A DNA stretch of 64,000 nucleotides from the NCBI GenBank assembly GCA_038503035.1, contig JAVSML010024330.1, positions 62,001 through 126,000 of the forward strand, in the 5' to 3' direction. This document shows positions 12,581 to 23,259 of the stretch, in pieces. Below the pieces are notes generated by a model that worked only from the letters and a program-made list of their open reading frames with translations, was not told the DNA's origin and did not search any database. This DNA is from Crocodylus rhombifer. Taxonomy: Eukaryota; Chordata; Crocodylia; Crocodylidae. Every line of letters starts with the position of its first letter. Within the stretch, counting starts at the first letter, position 1. The position numbers and the translations under genes are program-made.

Positions 12581-13289
12581 TTGATGGTGCATTACCTCTG
12601 AAAGCCTGCTGCTTTTGCCAGCTTTCAAAAGGGTGGCCACAGACTAGTAATAAATGTCTTTTGGAGGTGCCCTGCAGGCTAGATAGAATAGCCTGACGGG
12701 TCAGATCCAGCCTGTGAGATATATTTTGCCTGCCCCTGCCTTAGTGTGAACACCCTGCCATCTCCTCCTCCCCCACTAGACCACATTGGGCCCACTGCTC
12801 CCCACTGCCCTCCCCAGCACCGCAGATTCAAATTCACTGCCCCTCCAACTCCCCACCCTGCTTTTTTATGGCTGCCTGTGCTGGCTGTCCTGGGACAGAA
12901 GGTAAGGATGGGTTAACCTGAATGGCTGGCTGCCTTGGTCACCCCTGCTGCTCTCTGGGCTGGGCTCAGCCCAGAGAAGAACAGCAGCCCAGCAGTGGTG
13001 GTGGGTGTGGCAGCAGGTAAAGGCAGGCTAGACCTTCTTTGTCCACTCCTGTGGGATAGACAGCATAGGCAGCCACAAGTAAGTGCCAGGGAGGAGGAGT
13101 CTCAGGGGCAAAGAAAAGCCCCAGGGAGCAGGTGGCAGGGGGAAAGCCCAGAATAGGAGCAAGGGAATTCTTACCTTTCAGTCCTTCATGCCTCTGCCGG
13201 CCTGAAGTGTGACTGTGCTGAACTCAAGCTAGCACTAACACTGATCAGTTTTTTTGTGGCTCACAGTGTAAGGTGTAACAAGGCCCTAA

Positions 13290-15000
13290 GTGACATTTTG
13301 GGCCATTTACACAGATTTTAGTTAGTAGTAGTAGCCTGGGCAAGGCTTGTATATCTATATAAGTAAAAATAGATAAATAAATAAAGGAGTAACTCTCAAC
13401 TTTTACTCCAACAGCATAATAATTATGTCCAGGGTATCGGAGACCCAGGGCCAGGTTCCCCTAAACCCATAAATATGACCTAACTACTTGGTGTTAAAAT
13501 AGATAAGCTAAGAATGCCTACAAGTCTTCCTACTGAAACTTCCCCTTAGTCATCCAAAACAGAAAGCATGTGGGTCCAGAAGGACAAAGACACTAAATTT
13601 ATGGTTCAGTGAGATTACATCACCCTAGAAGGGAAGGGGATCTGTGGTTCTGGCTCTGCTCCTTATGGTATTTGTATATTTTGCATGTAATAGTTATAGG
13701 ATAAAATGAATATATTGCAATAGGGACTCCAGCAGTTCTAGACTTTTCTTCATTTTGAAGTAAATGCTTCTGTCAGATTGATGTACTGGTTCAGGTAGAC
13801 ATCGCTCCTCTAAGCAAATAGGATCCTTATATAAAGTCTGCCCCATGAAAGAATGGGAGAGCTATAAGTTTTCTCAGAGTGGAATAGGATTGGTCCCTGG
13901 AAATATAGTTTGCCCAATGAGAAAATGGCAAAACTGTGAGTCTCACCTGAGTAAAGTAAAATTTCACTAAAATGATTCACATATTTTTGGAGATCAGTAG
14001 CTACCGAATCTTATACCTACCAGGCAGAATAAGATCTAGGCCACAGTTCATACACAAAAGTTTATCTATATATAATATTAATATAAATTCAGGCTGAATA
14101 GGATAAAAAGAAATTGAATTTAGTTTAGATTGCAAGAGAATACATGGCTTTGCCAGCATTCGTATCCCAAGTGAATAGCTCACCATCTCTCTTATACGTT
14201 CCAGTTCATTCAGTTAAAATAAGGTTTTATAGAACAAAGTTGTAAGTAGCAAATATATTTCTTACAGTTATTAAAAGATAAAACTTAATGCGTACTGACT
14301 CTCTGCTGTCTGTGTTTGCAATAGCTTTTTTGAATGCCAATACACAATGCAATGTATTGTATCTGTTCTCCTTGAATGTTATCTTCTGTTCCTTCAAAAC
14401 AATTCAAGGCAGAATAGTCATTATTAAATTTGACAATAGTAGTGTTATCACAAAAATTGTTTTCATATATGTCAGGTATGTCTACAAAAAATAAAACTCT
14501 AAAAAATGCTATAAGGATAGGCAGGGAAAGAGCTACTTTATTAACCTTTTTATATACAGTTCCAGTATTGAGTAAGTTGCTAAACAATTCAGCACATTTC
14601 CTCCACTTAAAACTGGATCAATTAATCACATTTTAAAACCACCCATGAATTATTTAAAGCCTGAGAATAACTTTTGCTCCTATCCTCTTTTGAATGCTTC
14701 AGCAAATTATATGTAAAATGGATTTTTTTTTTAAAGGGAGATAGAGGGACTACTTTAAATTATGGAATTATATGTAAATGGTAAAACTCTCAAACTCTGG
14801 AAGGCCAATTTTGTTTAGCAGCTATTTTAATGTCATTTTTTATTTTAAATCAAAATATTGGTAGCCAAACAGATTTTCTAGCTTGAATGATATTGCGTAA
14901 AATATGTTGCCTTTTTTTGCTATTTGGTTTTCAAAATAATACTGCAAGCTCCAGGGAATAGGCCGTCTCCTCATACCATATTTCCAAAGCTATAGCAAGT
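13290..15000. other. AT-rich stretch, nothing supported
   Basis: Short opposing frames around 14285-14636 overlap on both strands and have no motif. No repeat boundary seen. Confidence 0.5.
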
Positions 15001-15004
15001 AGAG

Positions 15005-15781
15005 CTGTCAAATGATGAAAAAAATTAATCACAATTAATCATGAAATAAAAAAAAATGTTGTGATTTATTACAATTTTAATCTTGCAGTTAAACCATAAT
15101 AAATCCCAATTTATTATAAATATTTTGGGATGTTATTTCGGTATTTTCAAATGAATTGATTTCAGATACAACTACAAAAATAGAGTAGAACTATGCTAAT
15201 TACTGCCTAGTGATGACATACAATAAGTGAAAAGGTCAAAACTAGGATTACAAAATTTTCAATTCCAAAAAACGGGACACCTGTCAGGGGCACATCTCAC
15301 TCCTGACCTGCAGCCCCCTGACATTGCCAGTGCCCGTCACTCCCGACCTGCAGCTCGTTGCTTTCCCCAGCTCCCTCTGGCTGCGTCTCCTGGGACTTCC
15401 CAATTCCCACAAGTACAGGCACCAGCCCCTGTGCCATCAGCCCAGCCACATAGCTCCATGTCACCCTCAAAGCCGCCCCCCTCCCCCCCATTTCCTCACT
15501 GGAGGGGCAAGTGCCTCACCCTGCCCTGTCACAGCCCTGATGCCTGAATAGCTTGACCCTGCCTGGCTGCTTGCTGGTCGTGTGTGTGTGTGTGCGGCCT
15601 GGCAGCAGTAAGGGGCTGCTTTTCCTCCAGCATGCATGGCCAGGCAGGCAACAACAAAGGGGAGGCGTGCTTTTCCCCCAGCACACATGGCCCAGCAGCA
15701 GCGATTAATGTGTTTTAAGAAAATTAATGCATTAATTTTTTTTTGCACTAATTGAGCCTATTAATAGCAATTAATTGACAG
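15005..15781. mobile_element. Probable DNA element with ATTAAT-rich ends
   Basis: The left end ctgtcaaatgatgaa and the right end (inverted) ctgtcaattaattgc share CTGTCAA. Both ends are rich in ATTAAT/AATTAATC motifs, and the centre is GC-rich with a short TG run. I have seen this 'GCTGTCAA...ATTAATCG' end style in reptile interspersed repeats but cannot name the family. No target duplication is visible. The frames inside (15227-15547, 15297-15491, 15467-15748) have no domain. Confidence 0.45.
15581..15594. repeat. (TG)n microsatellite
   Basis: Seven TG units in the GC-rich centre of the preceding element. Confidence 0.8.
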
Positions 15782-15789
15782 TTTTAATG

Positions 15790-16265
15790 GAAAGCAGTTC
15801 TTCACGTTTACCATAAATAATTGTATGTTTCCCCTGGAAATTCTCTCACAAATTCATGTTTCACTTTCCCCTGTTATTCTGCAAATGTATTACAAATTAT
15901 TGGTGGAAATGTTACTTATAGAACCAAAAAGTTCACAGGGAAACTACATTTGATGGAACAAGAAGATAGCAAGAACAACATTTAATTAAAGCTTAATAAT
16001 ATATAGGAGTAATTAGTAACACTAGTAACATTATTTGTGCAATTCTTTATTTTTTATTATTTTGTATGTTTTGGGTATTGATATTTGGAAATTTGACATA
16101 AAATTAGAAGGTATTATTTAGTTAAGTGTATTTTTGGCGGTGTTCGTGAAATCTACCTTTGTATGTGTGAATCTAAGATTTTGAAAAGTGGGGGCTGGGG
16201 CAGATGGTGTGGCACATTATTGCATGTTAGAGAACACATATTTTTCTCTAGTTATATAGAAACTA
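15790..16265. other. AT-rich stretch, nothing supported
   Basis: No feature recognised between the ATTAAT-ended element and the CR1 copy. Confidence 0.5.
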
Positions 16266-16270
16266 GAAGT

Positions 16271-17290
16271 CAGCCTCACCTTTGTCCCTGGAAAAATCAT
16301 GAAGCAGGTCCTCAAATAATCCATTCCTAAGCACTTGGAGGAGAACAACGTGATCAGGAACAGTCAGCATGGATTCACCAAGGGTTAGTCATGCCTGACC
16401 AACCCGATTGCTTTTGGGATGACATGACTGGCTCCATGGATGTGGGGAAAGCAATGGATGTGATATACCTTGACTTTAACAAGGCGTTTGATATGGTCTC
16501 CCATAGCATTGTTGCAAGCAAGCTGAGGAAGTATGGGTTGGATGAATGGACTGTAAGGTAGATAGTAAGCTGGCTGGATGATCAAGCTCAATGTGAGGGG
16601 TGATCAATATCTTGAGGTCTAGTTGGCAGCCAGTATCAAGTGGAATGCCTCAGGGGTTGGTTCTGGAGCTGATTTTGTTCAATATATTCATTAACTATCT
16701 GGAGGATGGGATAGTGTGCACTCTCAACAAGTTTGCAGATGACACCAAGCTGCAGGAAGTAGGAGATACACTGGAGGGTAGGGCTAGGATTCAGAGTGAC
16801 TTAGACAAATTGGAGGATTAAGCCAAACAAAATCTTCTGAGGTTTAGCAAGGACAAGTGCGAAGTCCTGAACCTAGGACAGAACAATCCTATGCACTGCT
16901 GTAGGCTTGGGACCAACTGGCTAAGCAGAAGTTCTGCAAAAAAGAAAGGACCTGGGGGTTCCAGTGGAAAAGAAGCTGGATATGAGTCAGCAGTATGTCC
17001 TTGTTGTCAAAAAGGCAAACAGCATACTGGGCTGCATTAATAAGTGTGTTACCAGCAGATCAAGTGAAGTGATTATTCCCCTTTATTCTGTACTGGTGAT
17101 GCCACATTTGGAGTACGGTGTCTAGTTTTGGGACCCCCCACTATAGAAAGGATGTGGACAAGCTGGAGAGAATCCAGCAGTGGACAATGAAAATGTTTCA
17201 GAACCAGGAGCACATAGCTTGTGAGGAAAGGCTGAGGGAACTGGGTTTATTTAGTCTGCAGAAGATAAAACTGAGGGGGATTTTATAGCA
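16271..17290 (+). pseudogene. CR1 ORF2 reverse transcriptase remnant
   Basis: Pieces of the CR1 reverse transcriptase are spread over several frames. They include HLEENNVIR and SQHGFTKG, then YLDFNKAFDMVSH (normally YLDFSKAFDTVSH) near 16474-16505. After a stop, 16600-16821 holds GMPQGLVLELILFNIFIN and KFADDTKLQ. The FADD catalytic motif is intact in this copy, but the G-P of the usual SVLGPLLF motif is changed to E-L, and frames are broken around 16560 and 16820. Further remnants continue to 17290. Dead by multiple stops and shifts. Confidence 0.88.
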
Positions 17291-17371
17291 GCTTTAACTA
17301 CCCGAAGGGTATTTTCAAAGGGGACGGAGCTAAACCATTCTTAGTGGTGACAAAACAAGGGCACAGTGGCA

Positions 17372-17625
17372 GCTCATCCACACCCATGGGAGAGATAGGC
17401 AGGCTCTGGGGGGAAAAAAGAAAAAGAATCAGGACTCTCACCACTTATCTTTCTTTCTTTCTGGCAGAGCCTGCCCACAGTGGCAGGTGTGGGAGGGGCC
17501 ATCACTGTTCTATCACAGTGATGGAAGTCCCTAAATTGAAACAATTGTGTCAATTAAAAACCCAACAATTAAAAACCCAGTTTCAATTTAGGCAGAATTA
17601 AACTGCTGTTGTGTGTACCAGCAGC
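17372..17625. mobile_element. Inserted repeat interrupting the CR1 copy
   Basis: CR1 similarity stops near 17372 and restarts near 17625. The segment between has an inverted pair, ggcaggctctgg and cagagcctgcc, and a second one built on cctaaattgaa and ttcaatttagg with ttaaaaaccca between. The second pair also occurs at 46990-47040 at the right end of the composite element there. Its left edge, catccacacccatgg, resembles that element's terminus catctacacacacccatag. About 70 bases of CR1 appear to be missing at the junction. Confidence 0.5.
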
Positions 17626-18295
17626 TTAGGAAGGTGGTGAACCACTGGAAGAGGTTACCTAGAGAGGTGGTGAAATATCTATCCTTAGAGGTTTTTAAGG
17701 TCCATCTCAGTTAAGCCCTGGGTGGAATGATCTAGTTGGGGATTGTCCTACTTTGAGCAGAGGGTTGGACTAAAAAACCTTCTGAGGTCCTTTCCACCCC
17801 TAATTTTCTATAGTTCTATGATTCAGGAAGGTTTACTAAGATGAATGTGGGCTAACACTTATTCAGTTTAAGATCAAATCAAAAAACAAATATATCTATT
17901 GGAAAGTGTACTGATTTGCAGGGGAATATATAATGTTTAAAAAAAACCACAACAAACTAGACAAAAAAATAACCAAGTTATATTTTACCATTATTGCTGT
18001 AGTCAATATAGTTAAATATAAATCCCTTATTCAGATTCACAAAATAAAATCTGGCCTTCCTGAGTGTCTTGACAGTGCTCCAATTTTCCACTGTCAGTCA
18101 TTTCTACACCTGAGTTAATATTAATACAACTGAGTTAAGGATTTTAGCTAGAGCTTCAAAGCAGTCTGTAGGGCTGTAAAGTAGGAGAGAGACATTAACC
18201 GAAATAGCTAACAGGCTGCTTTCAGTTGTGAAAAAAAAAACCAAAAACCTTACTTTCAACTCAATGTCGCCCCATGCCCAGAGAAAGCACATATG

Positions 18296-18454
18296 TTTGA
18301 CCCAGCTCGCCCAACAGCTGTATAGATTGTGTGCTTCAGAGGGGCTTTTTGGTGTTTTTGTCTTTCAGCTGATTCAATCAGCTATTAGAGAAATGTGCCA
18401 AAAAGCCCCACTGAAGCTTGCAATCTATACAGCCATTGGGTGAGCTGGGTCAAA
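18296..18454. repeat. Long imperfect hairpin, 57 bp arms
   Basis: Left arm 18296-18352 and right arm 18398-18454 pair over 57 positions with seven mismatches. The 45-base loop contains its own stem, agctgat/atcagct. The whole 159-base unit could fold as one extended hairpin on either strand. It may be a palindromic MITE (outer ends tttgacccagct / agctgggtcaaa) or a primary-microRNA-like transcript. No target duplication is evident. Confidence 0.8.
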
Positions 18455-18859
18455 CTGATGCAATGACTCTTCCAGTAAGGTGCTAGTTTGTTTTGGGTTT
18501 TTTCCATGTCTATCAGGAGCTGCAGACAGAAAAACTGCAGAAGAAAGGATAATTTTAACTGTGAAACAACACAACAATTAAAAAGCAGAAAGGGTTGTTA
18601 ACACCTGTGGAAAAGAAACAGATTAGCAGGAATTAGGGAGATGATAATGAGCCATGAAGTCAATTGACTCTTTCAGTGGTATCTGAATTGAAGTGCTGCT
18701 GCCCCTCCTAGGCAGTTAGTTTTAAAGTTTGGGTTGAGCAGAAGTCAAAGAGGGGGCTGCAGCTGCACCACTGCACTCGCCCTGAATTGGCCCCTCTGTG
18801 TATATATGCATATTTGTTCATCTTTTCTAAACAATGTTAGTCCTTCATCAGCACTTTAA

Positions 18860-19924
18860 GGACCTTGTTACAGATTCATTTTAGGTGGCTTCTGGAGTTC
18901 TTAACCCTTGGATTGGTCCACACATTAACATCTGAACCTAGTTTTAAGTGCATGCTAGGCAGCTTAAAGTTATGCCACTCCAGGGCAGGTTCATCCCTGG
19001 TCTGTGTTACCTAGCTCATATTTCATTAATGGGTGGTCACTCCCCACAGATGAGCTATCTAAATTGTAGTTCTCCAGCACTGCAGGATGCAGCGTCCCCT
19101 CCTCCACGCTTTTGTTTTGTGCGAACAAACTTTCCGCTTCCTGAATTCTACTGCCTAGGGGGAAATTCTGGCACAAGACAATTCTCCCTCCTGCCCCAAA
19201 GGTTGCAACCTTCTCACCCACAGGGGTGTAACCCTGTGCAAACAGCCTGCAGAGAATATGCCAGCTACCCAGGTCACAGGGCATGGGTGGGTCCAGGAAT
19301 GGGATCTTGACATAGGAGGCCAGATTGAGTCCCAATGAGCTGGGGCTTCCTATCCAGGGCAGGGGCAATAGCATCCCCAGAACTACTTTCCCTCACCACT
19401 GCCACCTCCTAGCCACTCTGGGAAGCATGACCAGAATCTCTTACACTTCAGTCCCAAATTCCAATTAATTAAAACATGAGACCTCCTTTTAATTTACTTC
19501 CTCTTCCTTTCTTTTTAATTTCTTTTCTTTTTATTTATTTCTTTTTATTTTACCCTTCACTGGCTGAATTCCTTAATCTCACCACCCTTCCCCACCCTCA
19601 TTTCCTTTCCACCTCCCATTTCATTACCAACCCCATCCCATTAACTCTCCACCTCCCAGCTTTATGTTCCCAACCTGTCCCACCCACCTAAAGCAGGGAT
19701 AGGAGGCTGTCTTGTCTCACCACCCCTATAGTGGCAACTCATAGCTGTAGCTCCTAATCACTCTGGCTCTGCTTGCCAGCCCTCTAGTGGCAAGTCCAAA
19801 CTGTGCCAGTGGGGGGACAGTCAGAGAAGGTTTTTAGCCTTAAAGTGTGACTGCTCCAAACTCAAGTTAACACTGAACACTGATCAACATTTCAACAGCT
19901 GAAGATGCAATCTGTAATAAAGCC
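18860..19924. mobile_element. TTAA-flanked DNA element, copy 2
   Basis: TTAA lies at both edges (18856-18859 and 19925-19928). Inside them the ends read ggaccttgttacagattc and, inverted, ggctttattacagattgc, an imperfect inverted repeat of about 18 bases. It shares ttatgccactccagggcagg and the right-end 'aagtgtgactgctcc...aactcaag' region with the copy at 11414-13285, but lacks the hAT. Length is 1065 bases with no transposase frame; frames such as 18948-19310 and 18991-19374 have no domain. A pyrimidine-rich tract spans 19476-19690. Confidence 0.65.
19476..19690 (+). repeat. Polypyrimidine tract
   Basis: Long C/T-rich plus-strand run (ttcctttct, tttctttttattt, then ccacctcccatttc). It explains the 71-codon frame over it. 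It lies within the TTAA-flanked element. Confidence 0.7.
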
Positions 19925-19998
19925 TTAAGAATCCCTTGGCTATGAAAATCACAACCATATATAAATCTAAAATTATTACTTTCTACCACCCCACACAT

Positions 19999-20925
19999 AG
20001 AATCATAGAATCATAGAAGTAGGGTCAGAAGGGACCTTGTAGATCCTCAAGTCCCTCTTCCCACCTGGGCAGGAGAAAAACTGGGCTCAAATGACTCCAG
20101 CCAGGTAGGCATCAAGTCTCTTCTTAAAGACCCCCAGGGTAGGAGTCAGCACCACTTCCCTTGGAAGCGGGTCCCAGATCCTAGCCGCCCTGACTGTGAA
20201 GTAGTTCTAATCTAAACCTACTCTCCAACAACCTGTGGCCGTTATTCCTTGTTATGCCAGGGGGCGCTAGGGGAAACAAGGTCTCTTTCAAACCCTTCTA
20301 GTCCCCCCTAGTGGTTTATAGATGGTCACCAGGTCCCCCCTCAGCCTTCTCTTGTGAAGGCTGAAGAGGTTCAGGTCCCGCAGTCTGTCATAGTAGGGTC
20401 TGCCCTGTTGTCTCTGGATCATGCGGGTGGCCCTCCTCTGGACCCCCTCAATGTTGTCCACATCCCTCCTGAAGTGGGGCGCACAGAACTGGATGCAGTA
20501 CTCCAGCTGCGGCCTGACCAGTGTCGCGTAGAAGGGGAGGATCACCTCCTTGGCCCTACTTGAGCTGCACCTGTGGATGCACAACAGGGTCCAGTTAGCC
20601 CTGCCAACCGTGACCTCGCATTGTCAGCCCGTGTTCATCTTGGAGTCAATAATGACTCCAAGATCCCTTTCTGCCTCCGTGCTTTCAAGAAAGGAGTTTC
20701 CCATCTTATGAGTGTGCTGCTGGTTACTACTGCCCACGTGCAGCACCCAGCACTTGTCATTATTGAAATGCATCCTGTTTTTTTAGCCCACCCCTGTAAC
20801 CTATCTAGGTCTTGCTGCAGTCTTTCCCTCCCTAGTAGCGTGCTCACCTCACCCCAAATTTTGGTATCATAAGCAAATTTTAACAGGTTGCTTTTCACCC
20901 CGCCATCCACATCTAATGCTCTACC
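19999..20925 (-). mobile_element. CR1 LINE, minus strand
   Basis: On the minus strand this is a 5'-truncated CR1 of about 925 bases. Its 3' tail reads tctatgattctatgattcta on that strand, after ggtcccttctgacccta. It carries the end of the reverse transcriptase and the ORF2 C-terminal region. Confidence 0.92.
20215..20925 (-). pseudogene. CR1 ORF2 remnant with lost catalytic aspartate
   Basis: The minus-strand frame 20635-20910 has NLLKFAYDTKIWGEVSTLLG, where the catalytic FADD motif of CR1 reverse transcriptase reads FAYD. It continues with LQQDLDRLQGWAKKTG. The second frame, 20288-20584, has CIHRCSSSRAKEVILPFYAT, VRPQLEYCIQFCAPHFRRDV and GRPYYDRLRDLNLFSLHKRR. A frameshift separates the two pieces and the 5' half of the gene is absent. 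The D-to-Y change alone would abolish polymerase activity. Confidence 0.9.
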
Positions 20926-20929
20926 AAGT

Positions 20930-22700
20930 TATATCTGCTAAAACTAATTTAAAAAAATATATATGTTTGCTTCTGAGGTTCATGTGTTAAAATCTTACCC
21001 TTTTGTAATGAGAAACTTTTCTGTTCTTGTCTGATTTTACTTTGATTCTCTAGGTTGATTTGCAGCTAATGGCTGAGAAGCTTTCAAGTACAATTTTATT
21101 TGTTTGAAGAGAGATTTTTTAAATAAGAAAATACAACAAAAATTTCTAAAATGAAGTCAGTATAAATTGTTGTTTTGCTTCTCTGTGGGATATTATCACT
21201 CATAATCTTTTTAACATTTAACATAGTACATTAAAATGAAATGGTTTCAGGTCATACTGATAAACCCAAGTAGTCCACATTAAAATTGTTCCTTTCTAGC
21301 AGATGAGTGACTTACAGAAAATGACACCACTGTAATGTGAGACAAGTTGGAAACAGAAAAAATGGAGGATTTCAAATAACTACTCACCTTTTGAAGCCGT
21401 GTCTTCATTTGTCTTTACTTCTTAACAAAATGTAATATTTATTGAGAAATATTTCTAAATATAAAGTTGGGAAATAAAGAAAACACAGAATCAAAGATCA
21501 TAAACCAGCCTGGAGATATGTTCTCATTTTACAGTGCTGAAGGCAAGATTTTTTCCCAGTATATACAAAATTGTTGAGACATTCATTTCTGATTACTAGT
21601 TTTAGAAATGGGAGACATTTTTGAAGGATTAGCCACAGTAATTTTTCTAACTGCTTATTGTACAAGAATGAGAAAAATAGGATGTGACTAAAATAAAAGT
21701 GGAGCAGCTGGTTCTGCAGAGATATGTACTGAAAAGTATTGCAGTAATCTACTGGGAATCTACTTTACAGAAGAAAATCATCCTCTAATTATGCCATCAT
21801 AATCATAATGGAAGTCACACAGGCTCCAATCTGAACTCAGTGTGCAGGTCAATTGCCTTTTGCCTTCAAAATTTAGAGAGTAGTGTTTCTTCATTGTACA
21901 TTCCTGATCTCCCTGGCCTTTGCTACACATCTGAAAACTCATCAAAGTCCTGCTAATTAGAAAACAGTAGAATTTAGATTGTTTCCTAGTGACTGCTGCT
22001 GCTTTGGAGCCCCTTACTGGAATGTACGCATGTGCGTTAGACAGTTTGGGGCACCACCACAACTACCTCTCTGCATGGATTCCTTCATTTGCATGAACCA
22101 TTGTGTTAAATGAACAATTGTAAACGAGGTGTTGAAGTAGGATGGAGAGAACTTTATTGTAACTTCAGCCTTATTTTCTTATTTTTCTGTGTAGAGCACT
22201 GTTAACACTGAAATAACAAGGGGAGCAGCTGAAGGTGAACCCGTGAGAAAGGAATAATTTAGGGGAGAGCCAATATTCCACTATCTTCCCTTTCCCTAAT
22301 CCATGTATTTGAATGGTGGGAATTATTAACAGCAGGTGTGAGCTGTGGGGACTGGCATTTGGAAAAGTGGAGTTGATGAGAGCACAGCCATGATTTTTCT
22401 AAGAAAAAAATCTGTGAATAAGATTCAATTATGTTAAATAATCCCTTTCATAAATGTTCAAGCCCAAGGCCAGGTTCTGCAAACACTTATACGTATGCTT
22501 AATTTGTGTACATGCTTAACTCTACCCAGTTGAATAGTTGCCTTGACTTCAGTACAATCACTTGGGAGGATGCATGACACAAAATATTTGCAGAACCTGG
22601 CCTCTAGTGATCCCATTATGTGTTTACTTTTATGTATTGTCCTCCCAACTACCCACAGCAATTCTTGTCTCTCATATCATATTTAAGACATTTTTTATAT
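20930..22700. other. AT-rich stretch, nothing supported
   Basis: Only short frames without motifs (21778-22062 and 22458-22661, minus). No repeat edges recognised. Confidence 0.5.
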
Positions 22701-22714
22701 ATTTCCATTTTGAA

Positions 22715-22766
22715 AGGTGCCTTTAAATGATGCTTTAAAGGCACATTTAAAGGTGCCTTTAAATGA
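22715..22766. repeat. 16 bp direct repeat with an inverted copy between
   Basis: aggtgcctttaaatga occurs at 22715-22730 and 22751-22766. The inverted core tttaaaggcac lies between (about 22734-22744), so the locus can pair in two alternative hairpins. It ends 35 bases before the TA-flanked element. Confidence 0.7.
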
Positions 22767-22801
22767 ACCTTTTCCAGATACCATAAGTAATTTATTACAT
22801 A

Positions 22802-23248
22802 CCGTATTTTTCGGACCATAAGACGCACTTTTTTCCCCCCAAAAGTGGGGGGAAAACGAGGGTGCGTCTTATGGTCCGAAGGTGTGGTACCCCAGAACAT
22901 TTGTTTGCGGTCCCATGCGCCCGCTTACTGTCCGCTGTCCGCTGCCGTTCCCATGCTGTGGATTGCTCTGTGTGTGGGGGAAGTCCCGCCTCCTGGAGTC
23001 TCAATGTCAGTCAGTCAGTCAGGTCACATGATCGGCACAGCGCACGCCTCCCCTGCGTGTGTGTGTGTGACACTGACAGACTGACAGGATTAGAACGTTG
23101 AGACAGGAGGCAGCTAGGTACGGTACTATTTTATTTTATTTTAGTATACCGGTACTATTTGGTTCAGAATATTTTTTTTCTTGTTTTCCTGCTCTAAAAA
23201 CTGGGTGCGTCTTATGGTCAGGTGCGTCTTATGGTCCGAAAAATACGG
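22802..23248. mobile_element. TA-flanked DNA element with 27 bp perfect TIRs
   Basis: The first 27 bases (22802-22828, starting ccgtatttttcggacc) are the exact reverse complement of the last 27 (23222-23248). TA lies on both sides (22800-22801, 23249-23250), consistent with a TA target duplication. Part of the terminal sequence is repeated internally: an inverted copy near 22862-22880 and a direct copy of tgcgtcttatggtc near 23206-23219. Length is 447 bases and no transposase is present; frames inside are fortuitous. This terminal sequence is one I have seen in many animal genomes, but I will not assign a superfamily. Intact TIRs suggest a young insertion. Confidence 0.88.
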
Positions 23249-23259
23249 TATATAAAAAT

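Larger units (their letters stand above)
11599..12738. mobile_element. Non-autonomous hAT element, nested, with 8 bp TSD
   Basis: The termini CAGGGGTGGGCA and (inverted) CAGGGGCAGGCA match in 10 of 12 bases and have the Charlie-like hAT form CAGGGGTGGGCA. Both sides carry the perfect 8-base target duplication ccttagtg (11591-11598 and 12739-12746). Element length is 1140 bases. No transposase frame is present. The interior is a G-rich tract (about 11980-12075) and a set of degenerate repeats (12255-12580). It sits inside the TTAA-type element, so it is the younger insertion. hAT family membership follows from TIR form and TSD length. Confidence 0.88.
11414..13285. mobile_element. TTAA-type non-autonomous DNA element, copy 1
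   Basis: The left end accttgttacac and the right end gtgtaacaaggcc are inverted repeats. The internal left part (tagttttaagc, ttatgccactccaaggcagg, atccatgttaccc) matches copy 2 at 18860-19924. The right part (aagtgtgactg, aactcaag, cactgatca) matches that copy's right end. Flanks are gtaa and ctaa, consistent with decayed TTAA. Length is 1872 bases, of which about 1150 are the nested hAT and its duplication. No transposase frame is visible. TTAA flanks would suggest piggyBac-type mobilisation, but that is inference. Confidence 0.6.
16271..17823 (+). mobile_element. CR1 LINE, 5'-truncated and interrupted
   Basis: The copy begins in the reverse transcriptase, at a decayed 'PGKIMKQVL' region, and runs to a standard CR1 3' end: ggttggactaaaaaacc, then gaggtcctttccacccc and an attctatgattc-type tail. 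About 250 bases of unrelated sequence replace or interrupt the part near 17372-17625, after which CR1 resumes with gtggtgaaccactgg. This subfamily differs from the copies at 2.9 and 6.5 kb. Confidence 0.9.
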
